Part shown: positions 48,549-58,074 of the stretch, piece after piece | How the letters are laid out: each line of letters begins with the position of its first letter | Position numbering within the stretch: the stretch's first letter is position 1 | Assembly (NCBI RefSeq): GCF_014229645.1 | Contig: NZ_JAATOD010000002.1 | Span: 124,001 to 188,000, forward strand | DNA from: Listeria swaminathanii | GTDB taxonomy: Bacteria; Bacillota; Bacilli; Lactobacillales; Listeriaceae | Direction of reading: 5' to 3' | Length of the DNA stretch: 64,000 nt | Position numbers and translations under genes: made by a program | The notes under the pieces: generated by a model | Seen by the model: the letters and a program-made list of their open reading frames with translations, nothing else | What the model was told of the DNA's origin: nothing | Database searches by the model: none

Positions 48549-49283
48549 TCACTTTTTATTTTTACCAAAACGTGCTTCTGTTTTTAATTGTTTTACTTCA
48601 TGATGGGATAATTCTCGTCTTTCACCAGCGTTTAAACCGCGTAAATTCAAGAAAGAATATTCTTCTCTTGATAGTTTTTGCACTTCAAAACCAACTGCTT
48701 CAAACATTTTACGAACTTGGCGATTTCGACCTTCATGAATCGTAATTTCTACGATTGCTTTGTCTTTCGCTTTATCAGAAGAACGTACTTTGACTTTCGC
48801 TGGTGCTGTTTTACGGCCATCAATAACGACGCCACGCTCTAACTGACGAATTACTTCTCGCTCAGGAACACCTTTAATGCGTGCGATATATGTTTTAGAA
48901 ACTTCATTTTTCGGATGCATTAGTAAATTGGCAAAATCTCCATCATTGGTCATTAGCAATAAACCAGATGTATCATAATCAAGTCGTCCAACTGGATATA
49001 ATCTTTCTGGAATATCCGCAAAATAATCGGCTACTGTTGTGCGTCCTTTATCATCCGTTACAGCAGACACCGTTCCTCTTGGTTTATAAAAAAGGAAATA
49101 GCGGTGATCTTCTTTTGTCAGTTGAATACCCTCAACTTCGATTCGTTCCGTACCACTAACTTTCACGCCTAATTCTTTAACTACTTTCCCGTTCACTGTT
49201 ACTTTACCTTCTTGAATAAGCTTTTCCGCTTTTCTTCTTGAAGTAATACCTGCATTTGCAATCACTTTTTGTAAACGTTCCAT
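48549..49283 (-). CDS. rluB: 23S rRNA pseudouridine synthase B
   Basis: The 244-residue protein has an N-terminal S4 RNA-binding domain (MERLQKVIANAGITSRRKAE) and the RsuA-family catalytic motif GRLDYDTSGLLLMTNDG near residue 103 with the nucleophilic Asp. It lies 2 bases after scpB, at the end of lysA-scpA-scpB-rluB. Confidence 0.95.
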   Translation of the reverse strand: MERLQKVIANAGITSRRKAEKLIQEGKVTVNGKVVKELGVKVSGTERIEVEGIQLTKEDHRYFLFYKPRGTVSAVTDDKGRTTVADYFADIPERLYPVGRLDYDTSGLLLMTNDGDFANLLMHPKNEVSKTYIARIKGVPEREVIRQLERGVVIDGRKTAPAKVKVRSSDKAKDKAIVEITIHEGRNRQVRKMFEAVGFEVQKLSREEYSFLNLRGLNAGERRELSHHEVKQLKTEARFGKNKK

Positions 49284-49285
49284 TC

Positions 49286-49882
49286 TTATTCCTCCTCCTG
49301 TTCTTTACTTTGGTTAAACCGGTCAAAAAACAGGTCCATTTCATTCTGATCTGGTTCATCTGCCGCTGGATCAGCAAGCTTTGGCAAATCCTCTAAAGAA
49401 TTAAGTCCAAACGCATCTAAAAACTCACTTGTCGTAACGTATAGTTTTGCTCGTCCTGCTCCGTCGACACGGCCTTTATCCGTTACGAGTCCTTTGGCAA
49501 CAAGGTTTCTAATCGGACCATCTGTTTGAACACCGCGGACCTCGTCTACTTCCATTCTTGTCACGGGTTGACGATACGCAATAATCGCTAATGTTTCTAG
49601 TGATGCTTGCGATAAAACAGTATTGCTAGGAACTTCCACTAACTTACGTAAAAATTCCGCATGTGCTTTTTTGGTAGCTAATTGAAAAGATCCAGCTAGC
49701 TCTAATAAAATAAGCCCTCTGTCCGCATTGCCGTTATATCGTTCACTTAAAAGCTCTAATAAATTGAGCGCTTCAATATGCGTGATTTCCATGACTTCCG
49801 TTAGTTGTTCCGTTGAAAGTCCCGCATCTCCCGCCGCAAAAAGCAAACTCTCTAATACGCCTAATTGTTCTTCTCTGTTCAC
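49286..49882 (-). CDS. scpB: Condensin accessory protein ScpB
   Basis: The 198-residue kleisin-interacting protein has two winged helices; AYRQPVTRMEVDEVRGV near residue 110 is the family hallmark. It works with ScpA and SMC in chromosome segregation. Its ATG overlaps the scpA stop by 4 bases. Confidence 0.96.
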   Translation of the reverse strand: MNREEQLGVLESLLFAAGDAGLSTEQLTEVMEITHIEALNLLELLSERYNGNADRGLILLELAGSFQLATKKAHAEFLRKLVEVPSNTVLSQASLETLAIIAYRQPVTRMEVDEVRGVQTDGPIRNLVAKGLVTDKGRVDGAGRAKLYVTTSEFLDAFGLNSLEDLPKLADPAADEPDQNEMDLFFDRFNQSKEQEEE

Positions 49883-50628
49883 GATAGTTCTTCCCCTTTA
49901 CCTTGCACGTATAAATCTGCAAAACTTTCCGCTTGCTCTACTTCGACTAATTTTCGTTTCATTAATTCAAGCAGTGCTAAAAACGTCACGACTAGTTGCT
50001 CTTTCGTTTGTTCTTCAAACAACTCGTCAAATCGTAAGCGGTGATTTACTTGTTGGTGTAATTTTCCTAAAACAGAATCCATTCTTTCGTCAATCGAAAT
50101 TTCTTGGGTTGTAATTCTTGTATGAAGTGGTTTATTTAACTTTTTGCGTCGTAGCATTTTGTTAAAAGCACTTAACATATCATTTAACGATACATCCAGT
50201 TCCGCCACTTTTGTTCCATCATCATATTCAGCTAAATCCATTGGCGGCTTGCTGAAATAAAAGCTTCGTTCCGCTTCTTTTTCTTTTAGTTCTTTTGCGG
50301 CTTCTTTAAAGCGCTTGTATTCCATTAGTTTTTCGACTAAAGCGTCACGTGGATCTTCTTCCTCTTCTAGTGTATCATAATCGATTTCAAGTTCCTGTTT
50401 TGGAAGCAGCATTTTACTTTTAATTGCAAGCAATGTTGCTGCCATCACTAAATATTCGCTAGCGACATCTAGTTCCATTTCTTGCATTGTATGAACAAAT
50501 TCCATATATTGGTCTGTGATTTCAGCCATTGGAATATCATAAATATCGACTTCTAGTTGCCCAATTAAATGAAGCAGTAAGTCAAGCGGGCCTTCAAATG
50601 CGTCCACTTTAAAATTCATTTCTACCAT
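49879..50628 (-). CDS. scpA: Condensin kleisin subunit ScpA
   Basis: The 249-residue bridge between SMC heads contains FEGPLDLLLHLI near residue 11 and EYLVMAATLLAIKSKMLLP near residue 62. I chose the ATG at 50628, six bases after GGCGGG. A TTG five codons earlier has no site. It starts just after lysA. Confidence 0.96.
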   Translation of the reverse strand: MVEMNFKVDAFEGPLDLLLHLIGQLEVDIYDIPMAEITDQYMEFVHTMQEMELDVASEYLVMAATLLAIKSKMLLPKQELEIDYDTLEEEEDPRDALVEKLMEYKRFKEAAKELKEKEAERSFYFSKPPMDLAEYDDGTKVAELDVSLNDMLSAFNKMLRRKKLNKPLHTRITTQEISIDERMDSVLGKLHQQVNHRLRFDELFEEQTKEQLVVTFLALLELMKRKLVEVEQAESFADLYVQGKGEELS

Positions 50629-50643
50629 ATCTGTCCCGCCCAA

Positions 50644-51954
50644 CTATAATGAAAGATCATTTTGCACTAAATTTTCATAGGTTTCGCGGGCAACGACTAA
50701 TTTATCGATTCCGTTTTCCACAAAAACAACTGGTGGTCTTGGGATGCGGTTGTAATTACTTGCCATCGCATAACCATAGGCTCCTGTACAAAAAACTGCT
50801 AGCACTTCACCGGCATTTGATTTTGGTAATGGTAAATCCCAAATCAACATATCCCCAGACTCACAGCATTTCCCTGCAATAGCTACAGTTTCTTCCGCGA
50901 CTTTTTCTGGGTTGGCTGCAAGAACAGCGTCATAATGAGCATCGTATAAAGCTGGACGAATATTGTCTGACATCCCGCCGTCTACAGCAAGATAATTCCG
51001 AATTCCTGGAACTTCTTTTCGAGAGCCAACTTTATAAAGGGTTGTTCCTGCTTCACCGACAAGAGAACGACCAGGTTCAATCCAAATTTCTGGAATAGCA
51101 ATATCATTACTATTCGCCACATCACGCACTTCATCCATAATTTGGCGCACATATTCACTTGGCTCCAGTGGCTCATCTTCCGCAGTATAACGAACTCCGA
51201 AGCCACCACCAAGATTAAGTACTTTGGAATCAAAACCGAGCGTCCCGTGCCATTCCACTAATTTATCCATAATACGGCGAGCTGCTAATTTAAAACCAGT
51301 CGTTTCAAAAATTTGCGAACCGATATGGCAGTGTAGTCCGATTAAATCAAAGGACGCACTTGCATGAAGCACCTGTCTAATTGCTTTTTCAGCCTGTCCA
51401 TTTGTAAGACCGAAGCCAAATTTCGAATCATCTTGACCCGTTAAAATATAGTCGTGTGTATGAGCTTCAATTCCCGGTGTTACACGAATTAACACGGAAG
51501 CTTTTTCATTTCGTTCTATTAATATATTTTCTAATAAACTAATTTCATAATAATTATCGATAACAAAGCAGCCGATGCCGTAATCCAGCGCCATATGTAT
51601 TTCGTCTGCACTTTTATTATTTCCGTGAAAATGAATTCTTTCAGGAGGGAAATTCGCTTTCATTGCTGTATAAAGTTCGCCGCCCGAAACAACATCAAGT
51701 GACATACCTTCTTCAGCCATTAATTGATAAATTGCTACAGCAGAAAATGCTTTACTCGCATAAGCTACTTGTGCTTTTACCCCTAACTCTTCAAATGTTC
51801 TCTTAAATCCTCTTGCGCGGTCACGGATTAGCGCTACATCATAAACGTAAAGTGGCGTACCATATTTTTCAGTAAGCTTTAAAGTGTCCACCCCTCCAAT
51901 TTCGAGATGTCCTTCTGCATTTACATTCATTGTTCCAAGCCGTTCAAACGTCAC
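50644..51954 (-). CDS. lysA: Diaminopimelate decarboxylase
   Basis: PLP enzyme making L-lysine from meso-DAP. The 436-residue protein has the PLP lysine in VAYASKAFSA near residue 63, HCHIGSQIFE near residue 207, GGGFGVRY near residue 246, EPGRSLVGEAG and CCESGDML near residue 357. The start is GTG at 51954 with AAGGTGGG upstream. An ATG eight codons later is the alternative. First gene of its operon. Confidence 0.96.
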   Translation of the reverse strand: MTFERLGTMNVNAEGHLEIGGVDTLKLTEKYGTPLYVYDVALIRDRARGFKRTFEELGVKAQVAYASKAFSAVAIYQLMAEEGMSLDVVSGGELYTAMKANFPPERIHFHGNNKSADEIHMALDYGIGCFVIDNYYEISLLENILIERNEKASVLIRVTPGIEAHTHDYILTGQDDSKFGFGLTNGQAEKAIRQVLHASASFDLIGLHCHIGSQIFETTGFKLAARRIMDKLVEWHGTLGFDSKVLNLGGGFGVRYTAEDEPLEPSEYVRQIMDEVRDVANSNDIAIPEIWIEPGRSLVGEAGTTLYKVGSRKEVPGIRNYLAVDGGMSDNIRPALYDAHYDAVLAANPEKVAEETVAIAGKCCESGDMLIWDLPLPKSNAGEVLAVFCTGAYGYAMASNYNRIPRPPVVFVENGIDKLVVARETYENLVQNDLSL

Positions 51955-51998
51955 GCCAATCCCACCTTTACATTATAGATTTTTAAAAGTTCTTTTAT

Positions 51999-52028
51999 AT
52001 AGTAGCATACTAAGAAGCCGAGCGACAA
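51999..52028 (-). promoter_or_regulatory. Candidate promoter of lysA-scpAB-rluB
   Basis: TTGTCG, 18 bases, TACTAT with TG before the -10, minus strand. Confidence 0.5.
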
Positions 52029-52056
52029 TAACTATCTGAAAATATTATCAAATACG

Positions 52057-52117
52057 TAAAAAACTCAGCCCCAATCCATTATCTCCTTGCTTCAGAAAAT
52101 AATAAATTTGGGCTGAG
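52057..52117 (-). terminator. Terminator after punA
   Basis: CTCAGCCCAA and TTGGGGCTGAG pair across a loop of about 30 bases, then T6 on the minus strand. Confidence 0.75.
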
Positions 52118-52134
52118 ATTAGCTACCAATTATT

Positions 52135-52953
52135 TTAAGAAATTTTAGCAACAATTGCTTTTACATATTGTAAAAACGTGCTGCGAACTTGCTCCGTTGT
52201 TTCAATAACTTCTGTATGAGAAAGTGGTTGGTCCAGAATTCCGGCCGCCATATTCGTAATACAAGAAATACCAAGCACGCGTAACCCTGCATGATTCGCA
52301 ATGATTACTTCTGGTACAGTGGACATTCCCACTGCATCAGCTCCTAGTGTGCGCATCATTTGAATTTCAGCAGGTGTTTCGTAAGTCGGCCCACTAAAGC
52401 CAGCATAGATACCTTCGCGAATAGTCAAATCAAGTTCTTGCGCAATAAGTCTCGCCTCTACACGTAAAGCCAAGTTATAAGCTTCTGACATATCTGGGAA
52501 ACGCGGGCCAAAATGTTCATCATTTGGTCCAATAAGCGGGTTCGTTCCAGTAAAGTTAATATGGTCCGCAATCAGCATTAAGTCCCCAGCGGAATATAAT
52601 TCGTTCACGCCACCAGCAGCATTTGTCACAACAAGCACTTCCACACCTAGCTCTTTCATAACACGAACTGGGAAAGTAACATCTTGCATCGAATAGCCTT
52701 CATAAAAATGGAAACGCCCTTGCATTGCGACAACTTCTTTCGTTTCTAACTCCCCAAAAACAAATTGTCCAGCATGTCCTTCTACTGTTGAAACAGGAAA
52801 ATGTGGGATTTCACTATAAGAAAGTTTCGTCGGATTGCTTACTTCATCTGCAAGTACTCCTAAACCAGATCCAAGAATCAAACCAATTTTTGGTGTTCCA
52901 GTATAACTTTCTCTAATTTTCGCAACTGCCTCATTTACTTTTTCTAAACTCAT
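52135..52953 (-). CDS. punA: Purine nucleoside phosphorylase
   Basis: Phosphorolysis of (deoxy)guanosine and inosine. The 272-residue trimer-type enzyme has GLILGSGLGVLADEV near residue 22, GRFHFYEGYS near residue 79, VTNAAGGVN near residue 109 and the substrate-loop EIQMMRTLGADAVGMSTVPE near residue 192. It is 18 bases after deoB; the two act in sequence. Confidence 0.95.
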   Translation of the reverse strand: MSLEKVNEAVAKIRESYTGTPKIGLILGSGLGVLADEVSNPTKLSYSEIPHFPVSTVEGHAGQFVFGELETKEVVAMQGRFHFYEGYSMQDVTFPVRVMKELGVEVLVVTNAAGGVNELYSAGDLMLIADHINFTGTNPLIGPNDEHFGPRFPDMSEAYNLALRVEARLIAQELDLTIREGIYAGFSGPTYETPAEIQMMRTLGADAVGMSTVPEVIIANHAGLRVLGISCITNMAAGILDQPLSHTEVIETTEQVRSTFLQYVKAIVAKIS

Positions 52954-52971
52954 TTTTGTTCCTCCCTTTTC

Positions 52972-54156
52972 CTATTTCAAGTCTTTTAAGAAACTTTGGC
53001 CATATTCAGGCATTTTTACATCAAAATTGTCGGCAACGGTTGCGCCAAGGTCGGCAAATGTTTTGCGTAGTTCTAATTCTGAACCACCATTTTTGAAGCG
53101 CGGTGAGTATACAAGAAGTGGTACAAATTCACGCGTATGGTCTGTACCAGAGTAAGTTGGGTCGTTCCCGTGGTCAGCAGTAATAATTAAAAGATCCTCA
53201 TCCGTCAGTTTTTCCATCACTTCTACTAAACGACCATCAAAATCAACAAGTGCATCCGCATAACCTTGAGGATCACGACGATGTCCGAACAATGCATCAA
53301 AATCAACTAAGTTCAAGAAACTCATTCCATTAAAGTCTTTATCTAATACTGCGATAAATTGGTCCATTCCGTCCATATTGGATTTTGTACGGATAGATTC
53401 TGTTACGCCTTCACCGTCAAAAATATCGGAAATTTTACCAATCGCAATCACATCTTTGCCACCATCTTTTAACGCATCCATGACAGTGGGTTTAAAAGGT
53501 TTAAGCGCGTAATCATGGCGGTTCGGCGTTCTAACAAATGCCCCTGGTTCCCCAACAAAAGGACGCGCGATAATGCGACCAAGCATGTATGGATCGTCCA
53601 AAGTGATTTTGCGACAGAACTCACAGATTTCGTATAGTTCTTCTAGAGGCACAACATCTTCATGCGCCGCGATTTGTAAAACAGAGTCAGCCGATGTGTA
53701 TACAATTAACGCACCTGTTTTAACATGTTCTTCGCCTAGCTCGTCCATAATTTCTGTGCCGCTTGCCGGTTTATTCCCGATCACTTTGCGACCTGTTTTT
53801 TCTTCAATTTGGTTGATTAAATCGTCAGGAAATCCATCTGGGAATACGCGGAAAGGTGTATCAATGTAAAGTCCCATAATTTCCCAGTGACCTGTCATTG
53901 TATCTTTACCGTTAGAAGCTTCTTGCATTTTTGTATAGTAAGCAAGTGGTTTTTCAGCTTTTTTAATTCCTTCGATTTCACGAATATTGGATAAACCTAA
54001 TTTGCCCATTTCTGGCATGTTTAGTCCACCTACGTGTTTTGCAATATGTCCAAATGTATCTACATCAAAATCACCAAATTCAGCAGCATCTGGTGCTTCT
54101 CCAATACCAACTGAATCCATTACAACTACATGTACTCGTTTAAATTTATCTGGCAT
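52972..54156 (-). CDS. deoB: Phosphopentomutase
   Basis: Interconverts (deoxy)ribose 1- and 5-phosphates. The 394-residue metalloenzyme of the alkaline phosphatase superfamily has [14 protein letters not shown] near residue 11, DTMTGHWE with the catalytic Thr near residue 86, and [10 protein letters not shown] near residue 325. It sits in the xerD-deoB-punA unit, as drm does in Bacillus. Confidence 0.96.
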   Translation of the reverse strand: MPDKFKRVHVVVMDSVGIGEAPDAAEFGDFDVDTFGHIAKHVGGLNMPEMGKLGLSNIREIEGIKKAEKPLAYYTKMQEASNGKDTMTGHWEIMGLYIDTPFRVFPDGFPDDLINQIEEKTGRKVIGNKPASGTEIMDELGEEHVKTGALIVYTSADSVLQIAAHEDVVPLEELYEICEFCRKITLDDPYMLGRIIARPFVGEPGAFVRTPNRHDYALKPFKPTVMDALKDGGKDVIAIGKISDIFDGEGVTESIRTKSNMDGMDQFIAVLDKDFNGMSFLNLVDFDALFGHRRDPQGYADALVDFDGRLVEVMEKLTDEDLLIITADHGNDPTYSGTDHTREFVPLLVYSPRFKNGGSELELRKTFADLGATVADNFDVKMPEYGQSFLKDLK

Positions 54157-54184
54157 ATTTACTCATCCTTTTCAACTATATTTT

Positions 54185-55078
54185 TTAAGCGCGCGGGTGA
54201 AATTGCTTGTAAACATCTTTTAGGCGCAGCTTTGTTACGTGTGTATAAATTTGCGTAGTGGAGATATCCGCATGACCAAGGAGCTCTTGTACTGACCTTA
54301 AATCAGCTCCGTTTTCAAGCAAATGGGTGGCAAATGAATGACGCAAAGTATGCGGTGTAATCGGCTTTTCAATGCCCGACTCTTTCGCAATTCCTTTTAA
54401 AATTTTCCAGAAGCCTTGTCTCGTCAGCCCTTGACCATGATGATTTAGAAAGACAAAATCATTGCGGTATTTCGGTCTACGAAGTTTTGGCCTCGCTTCT
54501 TCTAAGTACTGTTCCAACACAGTAGTGGCCGTTTTTCCAAGCGGGATAATTCTTTCTTTATCGCCTTTACCAATCGTTTGAATGAAACCCATATGAAGAT
54601 GCAAATCGTCCATTTTCAGGCGAACAAGTTCCGTGACACGAAGTCCTGTCGCATATAAAATTTCCATCATTGCTTGGTCTCTTAGTCCGAGCGGCGTACT
54701 TGTATCCGAGGAACTAAGCAACTTTTCTACATCATCAAGGTTTAACACTTTCGGTAGGCTTTGCGCTTGTTTTGGTGTTTCGATTTGGATCATTGGATCA
54801 TGTGACATTTTCCCATCATGCATTAAATAATGAAAAAAAGAGCGTAGTGAAGCAATGTATCGCGCTACACTTCTGGCTGACTTTCCTTCTTGTCTTGCAA
54901 ATGCCATGAATCCAACTATATCGCTTCTTTCAAGTATATTCGGATCCGTCAAATTCTTAGAGGTTTCCATGTAAGAAACAAAATAGCGTAAGTCTCGTTG
55001 ATATGCTTTGATTGTATTTGTAGATAAACCTTTCTCTACAATTAAAAAATGTAAAAAATCTTCAATTAAATCATTCAT
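54185..55078 (-). CDS. xerD: Site-specific tyrosine recombinase XerD
   Basis: Resolves chromosome dimers with XerC. The 297-residue protein has the N-terminal SAM-like DNA-binding region and catalytic residues in ATGLRVTELVRL near residue 148, HTLRHSFATHLLENG near residue 241, LLGHADISTTQIYTHV near residue 265 (R, H, R, H, Y). I chose the ATG after GTGGAGGAAACGCTT. It heads xerD-deoB-punA. Confidence 0.96.
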   Translation of the reverse strand: MNDLIEDFLHFLIVEKGLSTNTIKAYQRDLRYFVSYMETSKNLTDPNILERSDIVGFMAFARQEGKSARSVARYIASLRSFFHYLMHDGKMSHDPMIQIETPKQAQSLPKVLNLDDVEKLLSSSDTSTPLGLRDQAMMEILYATGLRVTELVRLKMDDLHLHMGFIQTIGKGDKERIIPLGKTATTVLEQYLEEARPKLRRPKYRNDFVFLNHHGQGLTRQGFWKILKGIAKESGIEKPITPHTLRHSFATHLLENGADLRSVQELLGHADISTTQIYTHVTKLRLKDVYKQFHPRA

Positions 55079-55100
55079 AAGCGTTTCCTCCACAAGTCCT

Positions 55101-55129
55101 ATTCTACCATGTTCCACTCTTACTGAAAA
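55101..55129 (-). promoter_or_regulatory. Candidate promoter of xerD-deoB-punA
   Basis: TTTTCA, 17 bases, TAGAAT with TG before the -10, minus strand. Confidence 0.55.
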
Positions 55130-55195
55130 CGTTTAATTATTAGAAAGAAACTTATAATACTTTTCACGCAATTCAGTCCATCTTTTTAACCATAA

Positions 55196-55228
55196 AAAAA
55201 GTTTGAGATAACTTATCTCAAACTTTTT
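55196..55228. terminator. Terminator after fur
   Basis: AAAAAGTTTGAGATAA and TTATCTCAAACTTTTT form a perfect symmetric stem with A- and T-runs on its flanks. Confidence 0.9.
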
Positions 55229-55230
55229 GA

Positions 55231-55683
55231 TTATTCTTTTTTAGTTTTTTGTCTACAATCTGCGCAAACACCTTGGAAAGTCAAACGGTGATCTTTAACG
55301 AGAAAGTTCCACTTCGATTCGACGATTTTTTCTACATCTTCTAATAAGTCTTCTTGAATTTCTTCCACAGAACCACATTCCAAGCACACCAAATGATGGT
55401 GGAAATGTTTGGCGCCTTCTTGTCTCAAGTCATAACGGGATACACCGTCACCAAAATTAATCTTATCTACCACGCGTAGTTCTGTTAAAAGCTCTAGCGT
55501 TCTATAAACTGTGGCAAGGCCAGTGTCAGGCGCAATATCTTTCACACGCAAGAAAACTTCCTCGGCACTTAAATGATCTTTTTCATTTTCCAGTAAAACG
55601 CGAACCGTAGCTTCTCGCTGTGGGGTTAATTTATAACTAGCATCGTGAAGTTGTGCTTTAATGCGTCCAATACGACCTTCCAT
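55231..55683 (-). CDS. fur: Ferric uptake regulator Fur
   Basis: Iron-dependent repressor of 150 residues. The N-terminal winged helix (about 15-85) has LTPQREATVRVLLEN and ATVYRTLELL; the dimer domain has the metal-binding HFHHHLVCLECG near residue 92 and CADCR at the end, the structural zinc site. AAGGGAGG precedes the ATG. Upstream are a perfect PerR box and a Fur-like box, so peroxide and possibly its own product control it. Confidence 0.94.
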   Translation of the reverse strand: MEGRIGRIKAQLHDASYKLTPQREATVRVLLENEKDHLSAEEVFLRVKDIAPDTGLATVYRTLELLTELRVVDKINFGDGVSRYDLRQEGAKHFHHHLVCLECGSVEEIQEDLLEDVEKIVESKWNFLVKDHRLTFQGVCADCRQKTKKE

Positions 55684-55727
55684 TATGGTTCCTCCCTTGG
55701 GTGCTTATAACAAGTTGTCTCTCTAAA

Positions 55728-55742
55728 TTATCATCATTATCA
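55728..55742 (-). promoter_or_regulatory. Fur-like box upstream of fur
   Basis: On the minus strand TGATAATGATGATAA matches TGATAAT-N-ATTATCA at 12 of the 14 fixed positions. It lies between the promoter and the ATG, so autoregulation is possible. Confidence 0.5.
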
Positions 55743-55757
55743 TTTAACAATAAATAC

Positions 55758-55786
55758 AGTTTATAATAATTATAAATAAAATGCAA
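55758..55786 (-). promoter_or_regulatory. Candidate fur promoter
   Basis: TTGCAT, 17 bases, TAAACT on the minus strand. The PerR box sits in the spacer and the start of the -10. Confidence 0.55.
55761..55775. promoter_or_regulatory. Perfect PerR box
   Basis: TTATAATAATTATAA is an exact 7-1-7 match to the PerR consensus TTATAAT-N-ATTATAA. PerR control of fur is reported for Listeria and Bacillus relatives. Confidence 0.85.
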
Positions 55787-55830
55787 GTTAGAAATTCACT
55801 TTTTACGTTAAAAATGGCACGTAGTCAATT

Positions 55831-55871
55831 CCTATTGCTTATGTTTACTAAGATATCACAAAAGCAATAGG
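55831..55871. repeat. Inverted repeat between fhuG and fur
   Basis: CCTATTGCTT and AAGCAATAGG, a perfect 10-bp pair 21 bases apart. There is no T-run after it, so it is a weak candidate terminator for fhuG. Confidence 0.6.
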
Positions 55872-55925
55872 CTGTCTACATTGATTATCAATTACTCATT
55901 AATTTCTCGTTATCAATAATAATTA

Positions 55926-56948
55926 TTATTTAGCTTTAGCAAGTAGGAACAAGAAATATGGTGCGCCGATAATCGCTACAACAATTCCCGCAAATATTTC
56001 AGAAGGTTGGATAATCAAACGCCCAATCGTATCCGCTAATAATAAAAGTAACCCTCCAGAAAGTGCCGCTGTTACCATCACCCAACGATGCGCAGAACCA
56101 ACTAGTTTTCTGGCAATATGTGGACCAATTAACCCAATAAACGCAATCCCGCCACTAACAGAAACACAAGCCGCCGCGAGACCAACTGCTACTATTAATA
56201 GAACAAATTTTTCTCGTTCCACCCGAACACCTAGTCCAGTGGCCACTTGATCCCCAAATGAAAGCACATCTAGCGTTTTCACTTTCATAAAAGCAAAGGT
56301 CCCTAAAACAACCAGCCACGGCAAAAGTGCAAAAACATATTGCCAGCTCGATGCCCAAATATTTCCAGCCATCCATTCAGCATAACGCTGATAATTTTGC
56401 GGATCTAGTCGAACCGTCAAAAGCGTAATCAATGCCGCAATCGCCGCCGCAACAGCAATCCCCGTAAGTAACAAACGATTAGGAAGTAACCCCTCGCTCC
56501 TACTATAAGAAAGTCCATACACAACAAATGCTGTCAAAATTGCCCCGATAAACCCAACTAATGGCATAAATAAAACAGGTACATCCATCGTGGAAGGAAA
56601 GAAGGAAATATAAAGCATAACTGCCAAGCCAGCCCCGTTGTTAATCCCAAGAATCCCCGGGTCAGCTAAGCCATTTCCAGAAATCCCTTGTAAAATTGTT
56701 CCCGAAACCGCCAGCCCCGCTCCAACTAAAAGCGCAATAACAATCCGCGGCAGCCTAAACTCCGTCACAATGAGCTGTGTCCCCGCATCCGCCATACCAA
56801 AGAAAGATTTAATCACTTCTAAAAATGGCAATTTCGAATAACCAGCATTGACACTATATGTAAATGTACAAAAAATCAGCACACTTAAAATGATTAACGT
56901 CCAAATCCGTCGCGATCTTTTCCGCTTTTCCGCAACCGTCATATACAT
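55926..56948 (-). CDS. fhuG: Iron-siderophore ABC transporter permease (second)
   Basis: FecCD-family permease of 340 residues with about nine hydrophobic segments. GTILQGISGNGLADPGILGI near residue 83 and GGIAFIGLIGPHIARKLVG near residue 265 are family motifs. The start overlaps the fhuB stop as TAATG, with GGAGG eight bases upstream. It pairs with fhuB to form the membrane channel. Confidence 0.94.
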   Translation of the reverse strand: MYMTVAEKRKRSRRIWTLIILSVLIFCTFTYSVNAGYSKLPFLEVIKSFFGMADAGTQLIVTEFRLPRIVIALLVGAGLAVSGTILQGISGNGLADPGILGINNGAGLAVMLYISFFPSTMDVPVLFMPLVGFIGAILTAFVVYGLSYSRSEGLLPNRLLLTGIAVAAAIAALITLLTVRLDPQNYQRYAEWMAGNIWASSWQYVFALLPWLVVLGTFAFMKVKTLDVLSFGDQVATGLGVRVEREKFVLLIVAVGLAAACVSVSGGIAFIGLIGPHIARKLVGSAHRWVMVTAALSGGLLLLLADTIGRLIIQPSEIFAGIVVAIIGAPYFLFLLAKAK

Positions 56949-57973
56949 TATAAGTTCCTCCTTTCCTTACGAGCTACATATAAAAAGAAAGGAACCCCGA
57001 TTAACGCAAAAATGACACTGATTGGCGTTTCATATGGAGGATTGATCGTTCTTGCCACAATATCCGCCGCTAATGTCAGAAACGCCCCAACAACAGCCGA
57101 GCAAGGAATAATCCAGCGATAATCAACCCCGACTAAAAATCGCACCAAATGCGGCACAATCAAGCCAATAAAACCAACCGGCCCAACAACCGACACAGCC
57201 AGCCCCGCCAAAATCAACACAACAACCATCGAAGCAATTTTAACAAAAGTCGTTTTTTCGCCAAGACCAACCGCAATATCGTCGCCCAAACTTAAAATCG
57301 TAATCGACTTGCTTAACAAAATGGCTGCAATAAGCGCTCCAAGCAACCAAGGCCAAATCGCCGCCAGCTGGCTCCATTTCACACCAGCAACCCCGCCAGC
57401 ATACCAAAAGGCCAAATCTTGACTCAGTTTAAAATAAATCGCAAGCCCTTCACTAAGCGCCGTGAGTAGCGAACTAACCGCCGCACCAGCAAGCACTAAT
57501 CGCGTTGGCGACATCGCACTCCCAGCAAGCGAACTAACGCCAAAAACCATAAACGCCCCAATCGCCGCCCCAACAAAAGAAAACAAAATCAACGAGTTAT
57601 AACTAAGCCACGGCATAAAAGCAAAACAAATTGCAACCATAAACGTCGACCCAGCATTCAACCCGAGCAACCCCGAGTCAGCCAGCGGATTCCGCGTAAT
57701 CCCTTGCATAATCGCGCCAGCTACCGCAAAAGCAGCACCAATTGCCATATCTGCAATCACCCGAGGAACACGCAAACTTCGAATAATCTGGTGCTGCGTT
57801 TCCGAACTATTATAATGAAACAGCGCATCCCAAACCGTACTTAAATTAATATCGGCCGCTCCAACCGCAATCCCGAATAACGCTAAAATAAGAAGCAACA
57901 AAAGCCCACCCGAAAGTATAAAAATAGCGACAGTTGGTCTAGTATTCATTTTTATCTGTTTTGACTTATCCAT
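56948..57973 (-). CDS. fhuB: Iron-siderophore ABC transporter permease (first)
   Basis: FecCD-family permease of 341 residues. AGAIMQGITRNPLADSGLLG near residue 81 and VGPVGFIGLIVPHLVRFLVG near residue 268 are family motifs. I chose MDKSKQIK at 57973 because the -10 box lies at 58008-58013, so a start at 58009 would be upstream of the transcript. AAGGA is 10 bases before this ATG. A GTG two codons earlier is the alternative. It has its own Fur-controlled promoter, separate from fhuD. Confidence 0.92.
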   Translation of the reverse strand: MDKSKQIKMNTRPTVAIFILSGGLLLLLILALFGIAVGAADINLSTVWDALFHYNSSETQHQIIRSLRVPRVIADMAIGAAFAVAGAIMQGITRNPLADSGLLGLNAGSTFMVAICFAFMPWLSYNSLILFSFVGAAIGAFMVFGVSSLAGSAMSPTRLVLAGAAVSSLLTALSEGLAIYFKLSQDLAFWYAGGVAGVKWSQLAAIWPWLLGALIAAILLSKSITILSLGDDIAVGLGEKTTFVKIASMVVVLILAGLAVSVVGPVGFIGLIVPHLVRFLVGVDYRWIIPCSAVVGAFLTLAADIVARTINPPYETPISVIFALIGVPFFLYVARKERRNL

Positions 57974-58007
57974 CTGCACATGTTCCTTCCATCTAAAATA
58001 TCCGCTC

Positions 58008-58037
58008 ATTTTAAGTGATAATAATTATCAATCGCAA
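58008..58037 (-). promoter_or_regulatory. Promoter of fhuB-fhuG with a perfect Fur box
   Basis: TTGCGA, 18 bases, TAAAAT on the minus strand. The spacer contains the exact 7-1-7 Fur box TGATAATTATTATCA (58016-58030), so Fur would directly block RNA polymerase. Confidence 0.85.
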
Positions 58038-58074
58038 AGAAAATTATATCAATATCATTCACTAAGCGCAATCT

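Noticed and set aside
54185-55078. Tyrosine recombinase as a sign of a mobile element
   Set aside because: The protein is a standard chromosomal XerD next to deoB and fur; no attachment-site repeats or phage genes are nearby.
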